A stretch of DNA of 64,000 nt from Ignavibacteria bacterium (lineage in GTDB: Bacteria; Bacteroidota; Ignavibacteria; OLB7), in NCBI GenBank assembly GCA_020635205.1, contig JACKAE010000003.1:434001-498000 (forward strand). Direction: 5' to 3'. Both the position numbers and the translations under genes were made by a program. This document shows positions 50,187 to 59,525 of the stretch, piece after piece. Position 1 is the first letter of the stretch. Each line of letters begins with the position of its first letter. Below the pieces are notes generated by a model. That model was not told the origin of the DNA. It did not search any database and saw only the letters and a list, made by a program, of their open reading frames with translations.

Positions 50187-51554
50187 ATGCTGCCTATTGC
50201 ATCCTATCGATCAGTCAACGAATTTCAGGATTCTTCTGTGGACTACTCACACTACTACAACATCATGCCAGATGGAACGGTGAAGCAAATCAATCCCTTC
50301 ACAGGGAATGAAGTGTGGGCGGTTCCCGGACGATCATCCCGCCCACTGACGAACTCATCGGAGAGAAGTCGTGGAAAGTTGATTACGGGTGAAGAGGATG
50401 CAATCTGTTCTTTCTGTTCAAAGCGATACTTCGAGACGCCGCCAGAAAAATTTCGGTGGGTACGGGATGGAGAGACGTGGCGGAAGATCGAAGCAGTCGC
50501 TCCAGAAGAGTACTTTACGACAACAGCCGAATTCCGCTGCGTGCCGAATCTCTTCGAGATCGTCACTCTCGACTACTGGAAGAAGAACTACGGATACGAA
50601 CCTCCTGCCTCGGAAGCTGAGAGACTTCAGGTCTACGCAGCATCGGATATTGGAATGCAGCACTTGCGGGATGTTATCGCCTACAAGCAATCTCTCTCGA
50701 ATCAGGCGACACTTCCCCCCCTCACCGACGCTGAGATATTAGAACGAAGTGAGTTCTTCTTCGGTGGTTGCCACGAACTAATTAACGCACGCAGACATTT
50801 TGTTGCCGGAGAAGGGATCGATCAGGAACTGGTCTCCAGTGGACTCTTAACTCCGGAAGAACATTACTACTATACCCGAATCACGATCGATGCAATGGAG
50901 GGTATTGTTGCACGCAACCGCTACGTCCGCTACGTTTCAATCTTCCAGAACTGGCTTCGTCCTGCCGGAGCCAGCTTCGACCACCTCCACAAACAGTTGG
51001 TAGGGTTGGATGAGTGGGGAGCCTCCGTAACGCGACAGGTACGGATGTTGCAGAGCAATCCAAATGCTTTCAACGAATATGCCAGCAACTTTGCGGCGAT
51101 GTACAACCTGATGATTGCCGAGAACGATCACGCCCTCGCCTTCGCTGGCATTGGCCACCGCTATCCAACTATTGAAGTCTTCTCGAAGTCAGTTCACGCC
51201 CAACCGGGTGAGCATACTGATGAAGAACTGCGCGGAGTTAGTGATCTGATTCACGCAATCCACGCTGCAATGGGGCCAGGAATCAGTTGCAACGAGGAGT
51301 GGTACTACAGTCCGGTTGACACGATTGTGAAGATGCCGTGGCACATTCTGATTAAGTGGCGAGTAAACGTACCGGCAGGATTTGAGGGGGGAACGAGCAT
51401 CTATATCAATCCACTGACACCTCTGGAACTCCGCGACCGTGTTGTGCCACGACTCTACGAGCTTCGGAATGAGAAGAGAGTTTCCGGCATCCGCATCGCC
51501 GCCGAATGCCAACTGAGGCCAAACATGCTGGAATATGTTTCAAGTCAAAAGTAA
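50187..51554 (+). CDS. DUF4921 family protein, galactose-1-phosphate-uridylyltransferase-like
   Basis: 455 aa with HIT-superfamily features. A probable zinc pair CSFC (Cys74, Cys77) lies near MPDGTVKQINPFTGNEVWAVPGR, and a histidine motif SFDHLHKQLVG (His266, His268) corresponds to the HPH region of GalT-like nucleotidyltransferases; GISCNEEWYYSP and MPWHILIKWR follow. A nucleotidyl-transfer or hydrolase activity on a sugar phosphate is plausible, supported by the phosphohexomutase next door. The last residues SQK and the stop belong to a TTTTGAA-type repeat, so the C-terminus looks repeat-derived. Confidence 0.72.
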   Translation: MLPIASYRSVNEFQDSSVDYSHYYNIMPDGTVKQINPFTGNEVWAVPGRSSRPLTNSSERSRGKLITGEEDAICSFCSKRYFETPPEKFRWVRDGETWRKIEAVAPEEYFTTTAEFRCVPNLFEIVTLDYWKKNYGYEPPASEAERLQVYAASDIGMQHLRDVIAYKQSLSNQATLPPLTDAEILERSEFFFGGCHELINARRHFVAGEGIDQELVSSGLLTPEEHYYYTRITIDAMEGIVARNRYVRYVSIFQNWLRPAGASFDHLHKQLVGLDEWGASVTRQVRMLQSNPNAFNEYASNFAAMYNLMIAENDHALAFAGIGHRYPTIEVFSKSVHAQPGEHTDEELRGVSDLIHAIHAAMGPGISCNEEWYYSPVDTIVKMPWHILIKWRVNVPAGFEGGTSIYINPLTPLELRDRVVPRLYELRNEKRVSGIRIAAECQLRPNMLEYVSSQK

Positions 51555-51662
51555 AGATTCAAAAACAGCAGAGAAGACATTGCAACCATCCACTCTCTTT
51601 CATTTTGAATTTCGAATCCCCTCTTCCCCTTTTTGAATTTTTACTTTTGAATTTTGAATTTT
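51542..51662. repeat. Inverted TTTTGAA-heptamer repeats supplying two stop codons
   Basis: The left copy (51542-51563) carries the SQK-stop of the GalT-like gene; the right copy (51631-51662) carries the FKIQK-stop of the convergent EI24 gene. The two copies are in opposite orientation. Confidence 0.85.
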
Positions 51663-52396
51663 TCTTCAACGTAGAGCATCGTTGCCCCAATCACACAGAC
51701 TGGGATCACCGCGAGGTTCACGAACGGAATTAGCATCATCGCAAAGGCTCCTCCGCCGAAGCCAAGGTATGTTCCTTTCCGATTCCAGACATAACGAAGT
51801 TTAGCCTTGAATGTATCGATATACCGGTCGAGCGTTGGGTCGCTGAAATCGACTGAGAGGACAAAGGCGGCGTAGAGGAAGGCGAGGATTGGGTGGAGCG
51901 CAACGCCGATAACCGGGATAAACTGCGTGGCGAAGATGAAGGGGTAGATCAAGATGAAGAGTAGAAGTCTGCCAATCGCGTAGAGAATGGAACGTCCGGC
52001 ATCCCGAATAACACCTCGCCCCGAAATCGTCAACTGAGGCAATCCTCTCTTCTCCCTCTCGTATCGTTCTACGGCTTCTGAAAGAGGGCCAGCAAAGGGT
52101 CCAGCAATGATTGTTCCGATCAACGTAAAGAGAAAGACCGAGGCAACGATCAGAACCAACGTAGCGATAATCTGCGCAACAATCGATAACGCCTGAACCC
52201 ACCACGAGCTATTACCGAAGAGAGAGTCGACATACCCTATTCCCCACCAGATTGCAAGGGGAACGAAAACGAGGAAGAGAACAAGGTTGATGAAAAACGG
52301 AATTGCAGCAAGTCGACGAATCTCTTTGTTCACCGTGAGAAGACGGAAGGCACGGAAGTGAGATGTGAGTCCAGTGATGAGATTTAGTTGAGCCAT
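51641..52396 (-). CDS. EI24/CysZ-like integral membrane protein
   Basis: 251 aa, inner membrane, with about four hydrophobic segments (IPFFINLVLFLVFVPLAIW, ALSIVAQIIATLVLIVASVF, LLLFILIYPFIF, GVALHPILAFLYAAFVLSV). The TLIGTIIAGPFAGPLSEAVERY segment is the family hallmark. CysZ relatives pass sulfate, but most EI24-domain proteins lack tested function. The end FKIQK and the stop codon are encoded by an intergenic repeat. It lies 163 bp from the ABC exporter, on the same strand, separated by CGCAAAG repeats. Confidence 0.82.
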   Translation of the reverse strand: MAQLNLITGLTSHFRAFRLLTVNKEIRRLAAIPFFINLVLFLVFVPLAIWWGIGYVDSLFGNSSWWVQALSIVAQIIATLVLIVASVFLFTLIGTIIAGPFAGPLSEAVERYEREKRGLPQLTISGRGVIRDAGRSILYAIGRLLLFILIYPFIFATQFIPVIGVALHPILAFLYAAFVLSVDFSDPTLDRYIDTFKAKLRYVWNRKGTYLGFGGGAFAMMLIPFVNLAVIPVCVIGATMLYVEEKFKIQK

Positions 52397-52411
52397 CTGT
52401 CTTCTCTATTC

Positions 52412-52557
52412 GAGCACGCAAAGCCGCAAAGAGCGCAAAGAAGAAAAATTTTTCTGATGGCTCCTTCTTTCTGACTATCCTGAAATCTACGAGAATACTT
52501 ATTAGTCAACAGAGGACAAGAGTACTTCTTGATCCTCTGCGTTCTTTGCGTGAGCGT
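52412..52557. repeat. Inverted CGCAAAG repeats
   Basis: GAGCACGCAAAGCCGCAAAG (52412-52431) and a second GCGCAAAGAAGAA are mirrored by CTCTGCGTTCTTTGCGTGAGC (52535-52555). Same family as 30331-30590. Confidence 0.65.
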
Positions 52558-52559
52558 GA

Positions 52560-54413
52560 CTACATAGCCTCCAACTCCTGCTCCAACAGCTGCCGCTCAT
52601 AGGTTGACGCATAGCGACCGCCAAGTTCTATGAGTTCATCGTGCGTTCCGTTCTCCACGATTGCACCATCTTCGAGCACGATAATCTTGTCGGCATCTTT
52701 CACTGTGGAAATGCGGTGAGCAATTAAAATTGTCGTTCTATCCTTCATCACGTCCCGCAGTCCACGCAGGATATACTCTTCGGTCTCTGTGTCAACTGCT
52801 GAGAGGGCATCGTCGAGAATCAGGATACTCGGCTGGCGAAGAACGGCTCGCGCTATCGAAGTTCGCTGCTTCTGTCCACCGGAGAGCGTAACTCCACGCT
52901 CCCCTACCATAGTGTCGTACTGCTCTGGAAAGTCAGTCACGTTCTCGTGAAGCTGTGCCAGCGATGTTGCGTCGGTCACCAGATCAAAGTCGGCATCGGT
53001 TCTACCGAAGCGAACGTTGTCGGCAATTGTTTTAGAGAAGAGGAACGTCTCCTGCGTCACTGTGCCAATTGAAGAACGAAGTGTGTCAAGTGGAACAGTT
53101 GCTATCGGCTTGTCGTCGATAAAGATATCCCCTTCACTCGGATCGTAAAGTCGGGCAATCAAGTTCACAATCGAACTCTTCCCTGAACCGGTTGGCCCAA
53201 CAATCGCCAACGTCTCTCCCGGCTCCACAGTAAAGTTGAGGTGCTTAAGGACTGTTGGCATTTCCGGATCGTACTGCAACGTCACATCTCTGAACTCAAT
53301 TTTCCCATTGATTGAGGTTATCATTCTATCGGTCTTCGCACTGTCGGCAATGTCTGGTTTCAGGTCGAAGACTTCGTTCAACCGTTTTGCCGCCGCCGCT
53401 GCTCGCTGCACGAGATTGGTTACCCAGCCGATAGCAATCACAGGCCAGATCAGCATTGAGAGGTAGGCAACAAACTGCGTGATCTCACCGATAGTCAACC
53501 GTCCTGCCATCACCTCTGCTCCACCAACGCCGAGAATAATCAACTGGGAGAGTCCTATCAGCGTCATCATCGCTGGCATCATCAAGGCATCCACCTTGAT
53601 GTACTCCATGTTTTTCATTCGATAGAGTTCGCTCAATCTTCCGAAAACGCTCTCAGCGTAGACCTCACGAATATATCCCCGAATCACTCGGACGCCAGAG
53701 ATATTCTCCTGCGCGTTGCTCGTTAAATCTGCATACTGTCCCTGAACTTGTCCGAACAGAAGGTGTACCTTCTTACCGATTTTGTAGACTGTATAGCTGA
53801 CAAGAGGGAGAGGGAGAAGAGCTAAGAGTGTAATCTTCGGAGAGAGTGCAAACATCATCCCAACCGCAAAGGCAAACGTTGTCACTGTGTTGGCAGAGTA
53901 CATCAGTGCAGGACCGGCGAACTCTCGAATGCGAGGAATATCGTTTGTCGCCAGTGCCATAATATCCCCCGTTGTCGTGGTAGTAAACCACCGCATTGAA
54001 AGGGATTGAACGTGATCCATGAAATCATTGCGCAAATCACGCTCAACAAGGCGAGACATGACAATAACCATTTGCCGCGTGAGGAAAAGGAAGAGACCAG
54101 CAATAATTGAGAGGGCAATAATCCAGAGTACTTGTTCTACAATGTCTCCGGCTGTGATCCCATGAGTTCTCTGTTCAATGTAGGTAGTGAACCAACTGGC
54201 GTCATTCTTTTTAAGGGTTTGAAAGAATGCTGTGGTGTACATTCCCACCTGCTCGACCAATGTGTCGGGTGTGTCGAGTCGATCAATCGTCTGACCAATT
54301 ATTTTTGGAATAAGTGCGGCAAAAGCATTCGATATAGTCACCGCAGCCAGTCCGATAATAAGTCGCCACTTATACCGCTTAATGTATGGCCAGAGCCGTT
54401 TCAGAGAAAACAT
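52560..54413 (-). CDS. MsbA-like ABC exporter (half-transporter)
   Basis: 617 aa inner-membrane transporter with fused permease and ATPase. Six membrane helices lie in the first ~350 residues. The nucleotide-binding domain has Walker A GPTGSGKSS near residue 400, the Q-loop TVTQETFLFSKT, the signature LSGGQKQR near 510, Walker B ILILDDALSAVD and the H-loop IAHRIST. A soluble insertion near residues 40-90 (between helices 1 and 2) is longer than in MsbA. It probably exports lipid, drug or peptide; substrate unknown. Downstream of dnaJ (115-bp gap holding inverted heptamer repeats), so linkage to the heat-shock genes is uncertain. Confidence 0.92.
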   Translation of the reverse strand: MFSLKRLWPYIKRYKWRLIIGLAAVTISNAFAALIPKIIGQTIDRLDTPDTLVEQVGMYTTAFFQTLKKNDASWFTTYIEQRTHGITAGDIVEQVLWIIALSIIAGLFLFLTRQMVIVMSRLVERDLRNDFMDHVQSLSMRWFTTTTTGDIMALATNDIPRIREFAGPALMYSANTVTTFAFAVGMMFALSPKITLLALLPLPLVSYTVYKIGKKVHLLFGQVQGQYADLTSNAQENISGVRVIRGYIREVYAESVFGRLSELYRMKNMEYIKVDALMMPAMMTLIGLSQLIILGVGGAEVMAGRLTIGEITQFVAYLSMLIWPVIAIGWVTNLVQRAAAAAKRLNEVFDLKPDIADSAKTDRMITSINGKIEFRDVTLQYDPEMPTVLKHLNFTVEPGETLAIVGPTGSGKSSIVNLIARLYDPSEGDIFIDDKPIATVPLDTLRSSIGTVTQETFLFSKTIADNVRFGRTDADFDLVTDATSLAQLHENVTDFPEQYDTMVGERGVTLSGGQKQRTSIARAVLRQPSILILDDALSAVDTETEEYILRGLRDVMKDRTTILIAHRISTVKDADKIIVLEDGAIVENGTHDELIELGGRYASTYERQLLEQELEAM

Positions 54414-54418
54414 CAGGA

Positions 54419-54530
54419 ATTAATTAAAAAGTAAAAATTCAAAATTCAAAAAGGGAGAGATAGAGGAGAACACCTAAGAATCAGTGCTTCATTCTCTCAT
54501 TTTGAATTTTGCCTTTTGAATTTTGAATTC
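54419..54530. repeat. Inverted TTTTGAA-heptamer repeats between dnaJ and the ABC gene
   Basis: Copies at 54419-54453 (AATTAATTAAAAAGTAAAAA...) and, inverted, 54499-54530 (TTTTGAATTTTGCCTTTTG...). The second adjoins the dnaJ stop codon. Confidence 0.85.
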
Positions 54531-55674
54531 ACGAAAACACTCCTTTCATTCGCTCGAAGAACCCTTTCCCCCCTTTATCGTTAGTGAGGCTAACGTTCGG
54601 CATTCCGGCCAAGCGTTCTAACATCTCTCGCTCTTCGTCGTTGAGTTTCTTTGGAACACCTATTGTGATGCGGACAATTTGATCGCCGACACGTGATGAA
54701 TTCAGCTCTGGAATTCCCTTGTGGCGCATCCTGAGAAGTGCTCCGGGTTGTGTTCCCTGCTCAATCTCCATCATCGAACTCCCTGTGAGTGTTGGAACAG
54801 GGACTTCTCCCCCGAGCGCAGCCAGTGGATAGCTGATCGTCAGGTCGTAAACAACATCGTTGCCATTACGGATGAAGTACTTGTGCCCCTCCTCCTCGAT
54901 CAGCACTGTTAAATCACCACTCGGCCCTCCGTGCAAACCTGCATTTCCCTTTCCTCGAAGCGACAAGTAGTTGCCATCGGAGACACCGGCTGGAATCTCC
55001 AGAACCTCTGTCTCCTCACTTCGTACTCGTCCCTCCCCACCACAGAGATTGCATGGCTTCACCACAACCTTCCCTTCCCCTTGGCACTTCGTGCAAGGGA
55101 CAACGTTAACAACCTGACCAAAGAATGAGCGTGAGACCTGCCGCACCTGTCCAGCACCATTACACTGATTGCAGGTTTCTGTCCCCTGCGGCTCGGTTGA
55201 GCCTCCCCCATCACAGTCGGGACAACGGATTTGTCGTTTCAGTGAGATCGTCTTCTCCACACCAGTGGCAATTTCCTCCAATGTCAGGGGTAATCGTACG
55301 CGAATATCGCTTCCGGGAACTCGACCGAACATCGGACCACCCCCACGTCCATCGCTCCGACGCCCCCCAAAAACATCTCCAAAGCCGAACGCCTCAAAAA
55401 TATCCTCGAAGTTGGTAAATCCTTCAAAACCTCCGCCGCCAGCATTCCCCCCTACTCCCGCATGACCGAAGCGGTCGTATCGGGCACGCTTATCCCGGTC
55501 ACAGAGCACTCCGTAAGCTTCGGTTGCCTCCTTGAAGTGGGCTTCAGCTTCTGGGTTGTCAGGGTTTTTATCGGGGTGATACTTCAGTGCTAACTTTCGG
55601 TAGGCACTCTTAATCTCCGCATCGGTAGCCCCTTTCCCGACGCCCAATATCTCGTAATAATCGCGTTGACTCAT
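54529..55674 (-). CDS. dnaJ: Chaperone protein DnaJ
   Basis: 381 aa Hsp40 co-chaperone of DnaK. The J domain (1-70) has HPD at 33-35; a Gly/Phe-rich linker spans ~72-118; four zinc-binding CxxCxGxG motifs lie at 151-158, 168-175, 194-201 and 208-215; the C-terminal substrate-binding domains follow (LSLRGKGNAGLHGG, GGEVPVPTLTG). All standard parts are intact, so this is a full type I DnaJ. Downstream of grpE by 183 bp. No dnaK is in the window. Confidence 0.97.
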   Translation of the reverse strand: MSQRDYYEILGVGKGATDAEIKSAYRKLALKYHPDKNPDNPEAEAHFKEATEAYGVLCDRDKRARYDRFGHAGVGGNAGGGGFEGFTNFEDIFEAFGFGDVFGGRRSDGRGGGPMFGRVPGSDIRVRLPLTLEEIATGVEKTISLKRQIRCPDCDGGGSTEPQGTETCNQCNGAGQVRQVSRSFFGQVVNVVPCTKCQGEGKVVVKPCNLCGGEGRVRSEETEVLEIPAGVSDGNYLSLRGKGNAGLHGGPSGDLTVLIEEEGHKYFIRNGNDVVYDLTISYPLAALGGEVPVPTLTGSSMMEIEQGTQPGALLRMRHKGIPELNSSRVGDQIVRITIGVPKKLNDEEREMLERLAGMPNVSLTNDKGGKGFFERMKGVFS

Positions 55675-55857
55675 GAATAGAACAAACAGTAGTGGTCAAT
55701 ATCTTATCTCTCTTCACGTGCAATACACAAGATAAAGAGTGAGTAGATACCTGTTGAAAGTATGCTACCCACTCAATATCGATGTCGTTCACTTTCCGTA
55801 GACCGAGGACGTTTCCGTATGATGATATTGCCTACAGAACTCCTCGAATCTCTTTTA

Positions 55858-56442
55858 TCATGCTGAGACAATTACTTTGGTGTGACGAAGAACCTTCCCC
55901 TTATAGAGATATCCTGGCTCAAGTTCCTGCACCACAGTATTTTCCGGCTGGTCGCTCGGCTGCCGCATCAATGCCTCGTGCATATTCACGTCGAACTCTT
56001 TTCCGAGCGCACTAATTCGCTCTACCCCCTCTTCCTCCAGCAACTTTGCCAACTTATTCCGAATCATCGCAATCCCCTGCACAAACGGATCTCCTTCTTT
56101 TTCAGAAGGAACACTCTCTACAGAACGCTCGAAGTCATCTACAATCGGCAGGAGCTTTTTCAGCAGATTTTCGTTTGCATACTGCACGGTAGTCAGCACA
56201 TCTTGCTCCGCTCTGCGGCGGGTGTTGTCAAGATCGGCAATAGCGCGAAGGCGCTGCTCGCGGAGCATTTCGCTCTCCCCTTCCAACTCTCGAACCCGTG
56301 CCTCTAACATCTCAATCACTGCATCGTGATCTATTCCTTCACCTGAAACGTGCGCTTCAGAGGAAGCGGCAATCTCTTCTGCACCCTTTCCCGCGGCAAC
56401 ATCATCCTGATGTTCCGAGATCGGAATCTCTCGTGATATCAT
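55858..56442 (-). CDS. grpE: Nucleotide exchange factor GrpE
   Basis: 194 aa. Releases ADP from DnaK. The first ~50 residues are a polar, Glu-rich leader; a long coiled-coil (MLEARVRELEGESEMLREQRLRAIADLDNTRRRAEQDV) follows, then the C-terminal beta-domain with FDVNMHEALMRQPSDQPENTVVQELEPGYLYKGKVLRHTKVIV. Length and order are normal. It lies between hrcA and dnaJ, the usual order for a CIRCE-type heat-shock operon, with a heptamer repeat (56544-56574) upstream. Confidence 0.95.
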   Translation of the reverse strand: MISREIPISEHQDDVAAGKGAEEIAASSEAHVSGEGIDHDAVIEMLEARVRELEGESEMLREQRLRAIADLDNTRRRAEQDVLTTVQYANENLLKKLLPIVDDFERSVESVPSEKEGDPFVQGIAMIRNKLAKLLEEEGVERISALGKEFDVNMHEALMRQPSDQPENTVVQELEPGYLYKGKVLRHTKVIVSA

Positions 56443-56543
56443 ACTCTATTCCCTTAGTTATCGAATCTGAATTTCTTAATAGTTCTATTTTGCGTGATAT
56501 TCTCCGCTCAATTCTTGACTCTTTGACTCTCGACCCATCCTCA

Positions 56544-56574
56544 CTTTGAATTTTGCCTTTTGAATTTTGAATTC
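56544..56574. repeat. TTTTGAA-heptamer repeat between hrcA and grpE
   Basis: Single copy reading TTTGAATTTTGCCTTTTG and TTTTGAATTC, ending 7 bp before the hrcA stop codon. Confidence 0.8.
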
Positions 56575-56580
56575 ACACCC

Positions 56581-57660
56581 CTATCGTTCATCAAACTGGT
56601 TTGTCAACGTGTTTGCTACGTATCCCACAAGTGACATCAGGCGAGCGTAATTCATTCGTTTTGGGCCGATAAGACCGATTGTGCCGTGAGTTTCCCCCAC
56701 CTTGTAGCGGGTGGCAATCATGCTGTACTCGGCCATTCTCTCATCTTCCAACTCCATCCCAATTGCAACGTGGACGCCATTATCGGCGGCTTGATGTCCT
56801 TCCAAAAGGTGAATTACAATCTCTTCGTTCTCCATCAGCTCTACAATGCCCCGCACCTGCTCTGGTGAGGAGAATTCCGGCTGGTGCAGAATTTCCTTTG
56901 CCGGTGCAACGTGGACCCGCTCTACGCCCGGTTGGGCATCAAAGATTCGTTCTGCAGAGTCCAGAAATATTCTGACAAGACCTGAAGCCTCTCCACTCGA
57001 AGCAAGGTCGAGAAGTCTGTCTCGGTACGTGCCCCGTATCTCACGAATAGTTAGTCCACCCAATCGTTCATTCAGCAGAATTGTCAATCTCTCCATCTGA
57101 TCCCGTGAGACTTCTTCGTGCACTTCCAACATCACCGTCTTCACCATTCCAGCTCTCAGGGAAAGAATCACCATTAGGCGACTGCTGGAGAGTTGAACTA
57201 GTTCAAGGCGTTCGAGAATTCCGCCAAGAATTTCGGGGGCGGTAACAATGCCGAGTTGGTTGGAAATTGCGGCAATCAATCGTGAAGTCTCCTTCATCAA
57301 CTGGGCTTGCGGAGCATCTGTGTGGATTCCTCTCCTGATCTCCTGCTGTTCTGCATGAGTTAAGCCCTCCATCCGTATCAACATATCAACGTAGAGACGA
57401 TAGCCCTGATCGGTTGGCACTCGACCGGCTGACGTGTGCGGGTGGCTGATATATCCCTTCTCCTCAAGGTCGGCCATCACGTTCCGTATCGTTGCTGCCG
57501 ACAACGACTCTTCGTCGAGTCGCTTAGAAAGGAAGCGCGAACCGACCGGATTAGCTGTGAGAACATAGTGGTGAACGATGTTGCGCAGCACAAGTTCTTC
57601 CCGGTCGGTAAGGTCGGATAAAGAGAACGTCTGGATTGCTATCGGTTTATGATCTGCCAT
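56581..57660 (-). CDS. hrcA: Heat-inducible transcription repressor HrcA
   Basis: 359 aa. The N-terminal winged helix (LTDREELVLRNIVHHYV ... VGSRFLSKR ... SAATIRNVMADLEEKGYISHPHTSAGRVPTDQGYRLYVD) is diagnostic, followed by the GAF-like dimer domain and IGLIGPKRMNYARLMSLVGYVA. It normally binds CIRCE (TTAGCACTC-N9-GAGTGCTAA) to repress hsp genes. I searched the 265 bp upstream by eye and saw no CIRCE. First gene of the hrcA-grpE-dnaJ group. Confidence 0.96.
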   Translation of the reverse strand: MADHKPIAIQTFSLSDLTDREELVLRNIVHHYVLTANPVGSRFLSKRLDEESLSAATIRNVMADLEEKGYISHPHTSAGRVPTDQGYRLYVDMLIRMEGLTHAEQQEIRRGIHTDAPQAQLMKETSRLIAAISNQLGIVTAPEILGGILERLELVQLSSSRLMVILSLRAGMVKTVMLEVHEEVSRDQMERLTILLNERLGGLTIREIRGTYRDRLLDLASSGEASGLVRIFLDSAERIFDAQPGVERVHVAPAKEILHQPEFSSPEQVRGIVELMENEEIVIHLLEGHQAADNGVHVAIGMELEDERMAEYSMIATRYKVGETHGTIGLIGPKRMNYARLMSLVGYVANTLTNQFDER

Positions 57661-57750
57661 ACGTGATTACTGGGAAGGTATGACGACAACTTCGGGGAAG
57701 ATGTTTTTTTCTGAATTAGAATCTGACATTACGAAAAGAACAGGAGAGTT

Positions 57751-57794
57751 GAAAGAGAACAGCACAGAAGCTGTTTTAGAACTCTCGTTTGATG
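57751..57794. promoter_or_regulatory. Nested stem-loop upstream of hrcA
   Basis: GAGAGTT and AACTCTC flank an inner perfect AACAGC-ACAGAA-GCTGTT hairpin, in the gap between nuoN and hrcA. It could end the nuo transcript (no T run) or sit in the hrcA leader. Confidence 0.4.
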
Positions 57795-57925
57795 GCGATG
57801 TTCCGCAATGATCGCCACGTCACTCAAATCTCTCACAAACAGAGAAACGCCATACATTGATTCGCCGCGGCGACCTCAGCATGACGTTTCGAACAATCGG
57901 CTATCGACGATTAATCGTCCGACTA

Positions 57926-59374
57926 TCAGAGCAAATTATAGATCACTTGCGGCAGAAAGCCGATCACCAATGTGCCGAGGATTGCTATCGCGAGGGCTGC
58001 CGTTGAAAGTCCGCTGAGGGGAGGTTCGGTTCCCTCTCTCTCCTCGGAATCCCGGAAGAACATCGAGATGACGAGGCCGAGATAGAACCAGACAGATATG
58101 ACGGAGGCAACGACGCCACAGATAGCCAGCCAGGTCATATCAGCTCCAATCGCTGCCTTAAATAGCTGGTACTTGCCGAAGAATCCAGCAAAGGGTGGAA
58201 TTCCGGTAAGTGAGAACATGAAAATTGCCATCATCATTGCCAGCCCGGGACGCCGCTTGCCAAGTCCTTTGTAGTCGTCGAACGTCAGGTTTCGCCCCTC
58301 TTCCTTCTCAAGAATACCGACAATAGCGAACGCACCTATCTGCATGAAGAGGTAGGCAATCAAATAGTAGAGGATACCGAATGAACCATCCGCCCCACCA
58401 GTTGCCAAGCCGATCAGCATATATCCTGCGTGGGCTACCGATGAGTAGGCCAACATTCGCTTAACGTTGCTCTGCGCAATTGCCGTCACATTTCCGATAA
58501 ACATTGAACCGACGGCAAGAATTGCCAAAACCATTTGCAAACGATCTATTCCCTCTACTCCACTGCTGTAAATCGTGTTAATGAAGATGATAAATGCGCT
58601 GAACGCGGCTGCCTTGCCGGCTGTACTCATAAAGCCGGTGACCACGGTTGGCGCACCCTCATAAACATCAGGAGCCCACTGGTGGAAGGGGAAGGCGGCA
58701 ACTTTGAAGGCGAGTCCAACAACCATCAACGCAACACCTGCCCAGAAAAGAAGGGGCATTGTAGTACCGGCTGCGTTCGCCACAATTGTTGTGTAGCTCA
58801 TGCCGCTGAGAATTCCGTCTGCTCCAGTCGAGGTTGTTGCCCCGTAAATCAAGGCCATACCGTAGAGCAAAAATCCTGAGGCAAACGCTCCGAGCAAGAA
58901 ATACTTCACTGCAGCCTCGTTCGAACGAAGTTGGCGACGCATAAAGCCAGCTAAGATGTAGAAGCAGACCGACATCAACTCAAGACCAACGAAGAGCGTA
59001 ATGAAGTTGGTTGAGTGAGCCATCAACATCGCCCCTGAAGTTGACATCAGGAGTAGTGTGTAGAACTCATCGAAGGCTCCCCCGAGACGTTCTAAGTATT
59101 CCTTTGCCAGCAACACCGTAAGGATACCGGCAGCGCAGAAGAGAATATCGAAGAGATTGGACATCCCTCCCCCCTTCACAAGTCCGTTAAATCCACTCAC
59201 ATCTTGCGGAAGAGTCCAGACGGCAACCCCAATTCCGGCCAGCAGACCGATAATCGAAAGGGCTTGCATCACTGTGGTGTTCTTCTTGACCACTGCGTCA
59301 ACAAGCATCGCGATTAAGGAGAATGCCGCGACGGTTGTGATTGGAGCTATTGCGAGAAAATCAGTTTCTGACAT
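57926..59374 (-). CDS. nuoN: NADH-quinone oxidoreductase subunit N
   Basis: 482 aa, about 14 membrane helices, one of the three Mrp-antiporter-like proton-pumping subunits of respiratory complex I. Hallmarks are GLELMSVCFYILAG, the Lys-containing VVGLAFKVAAFPFHQWAPDVYEGAPTVVTGFMST and LAYSSVAHAGYMLIGL. Length normal. Last of the nuoL-nuoM-nuoN series on the minus strand (151 bp after nuoM). Confidence 0.96.
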   Translation of the reverse strand: MSETDFLAIAPITTVAAFSLIAMLVDAVVKKNTTVMQALSIIGLLAGIGVAVWTLPQDVSGFNGLVKGGGMSNLFDILFCAAGILTVLLAKEYLERLGGAFDEFYTLLLMSTSGAMLMAHSTNFITLFVGLELMSVCFYILAGFMRRQLRSNEAAVKYFLLGAFASGFLLYGMALIYGATTSTGADGILSGMSYTTIVANAAGTTMPLLFWAGVALMVVGLAFKVAAFPFHQWAPDVYEGAPTVVTGFMSTAGKAAAFSAFIIFINTIYSSGVEGIDRLQMVLAILAVGSMFIGNVTAIAQSNVKRMLAYSSVAHAGYMLIGLATGGADGSFGILYYLIAYLFMQIGAFAIVGILEKEEGRNLTFDDYKGLGKRRPGLAMMMAIFMFSLTGIPPFAGFFGKYQLFKAAIGADMTWLAICGVVASVISVWFYLGLVISMFFRDSEEREGTEPPLSGLSTAALAIAILGTLVIGFLPQVIYNLL

Positions 59375-59525
59375 AATGTTCTGAAGAATCTATCCTTTCA
59401 CTTTACCCCTCATCTCCACGCTTGTGCAGAGAGAGAGTGTGTGTGTGAAGCTACGTCTCTGTTTCGTTCCTGCTCTGTCTCGTACTATGCTCGCGAACAT
59501 CTCGTCCGCTGAATTTAACCGGAAC

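Noticed and set aside
55882..56307. 141-aa plus-strand frame opposite grpE
   Set aside because: Shadow of grpE with no independent support.
57661..57925. CIRCE operator upstream of hrcA
   Set aside because: No TTAGCACTC-N9-GAGTGCTAA or close variant was found by eye; only an unrelated stem-loop is present.
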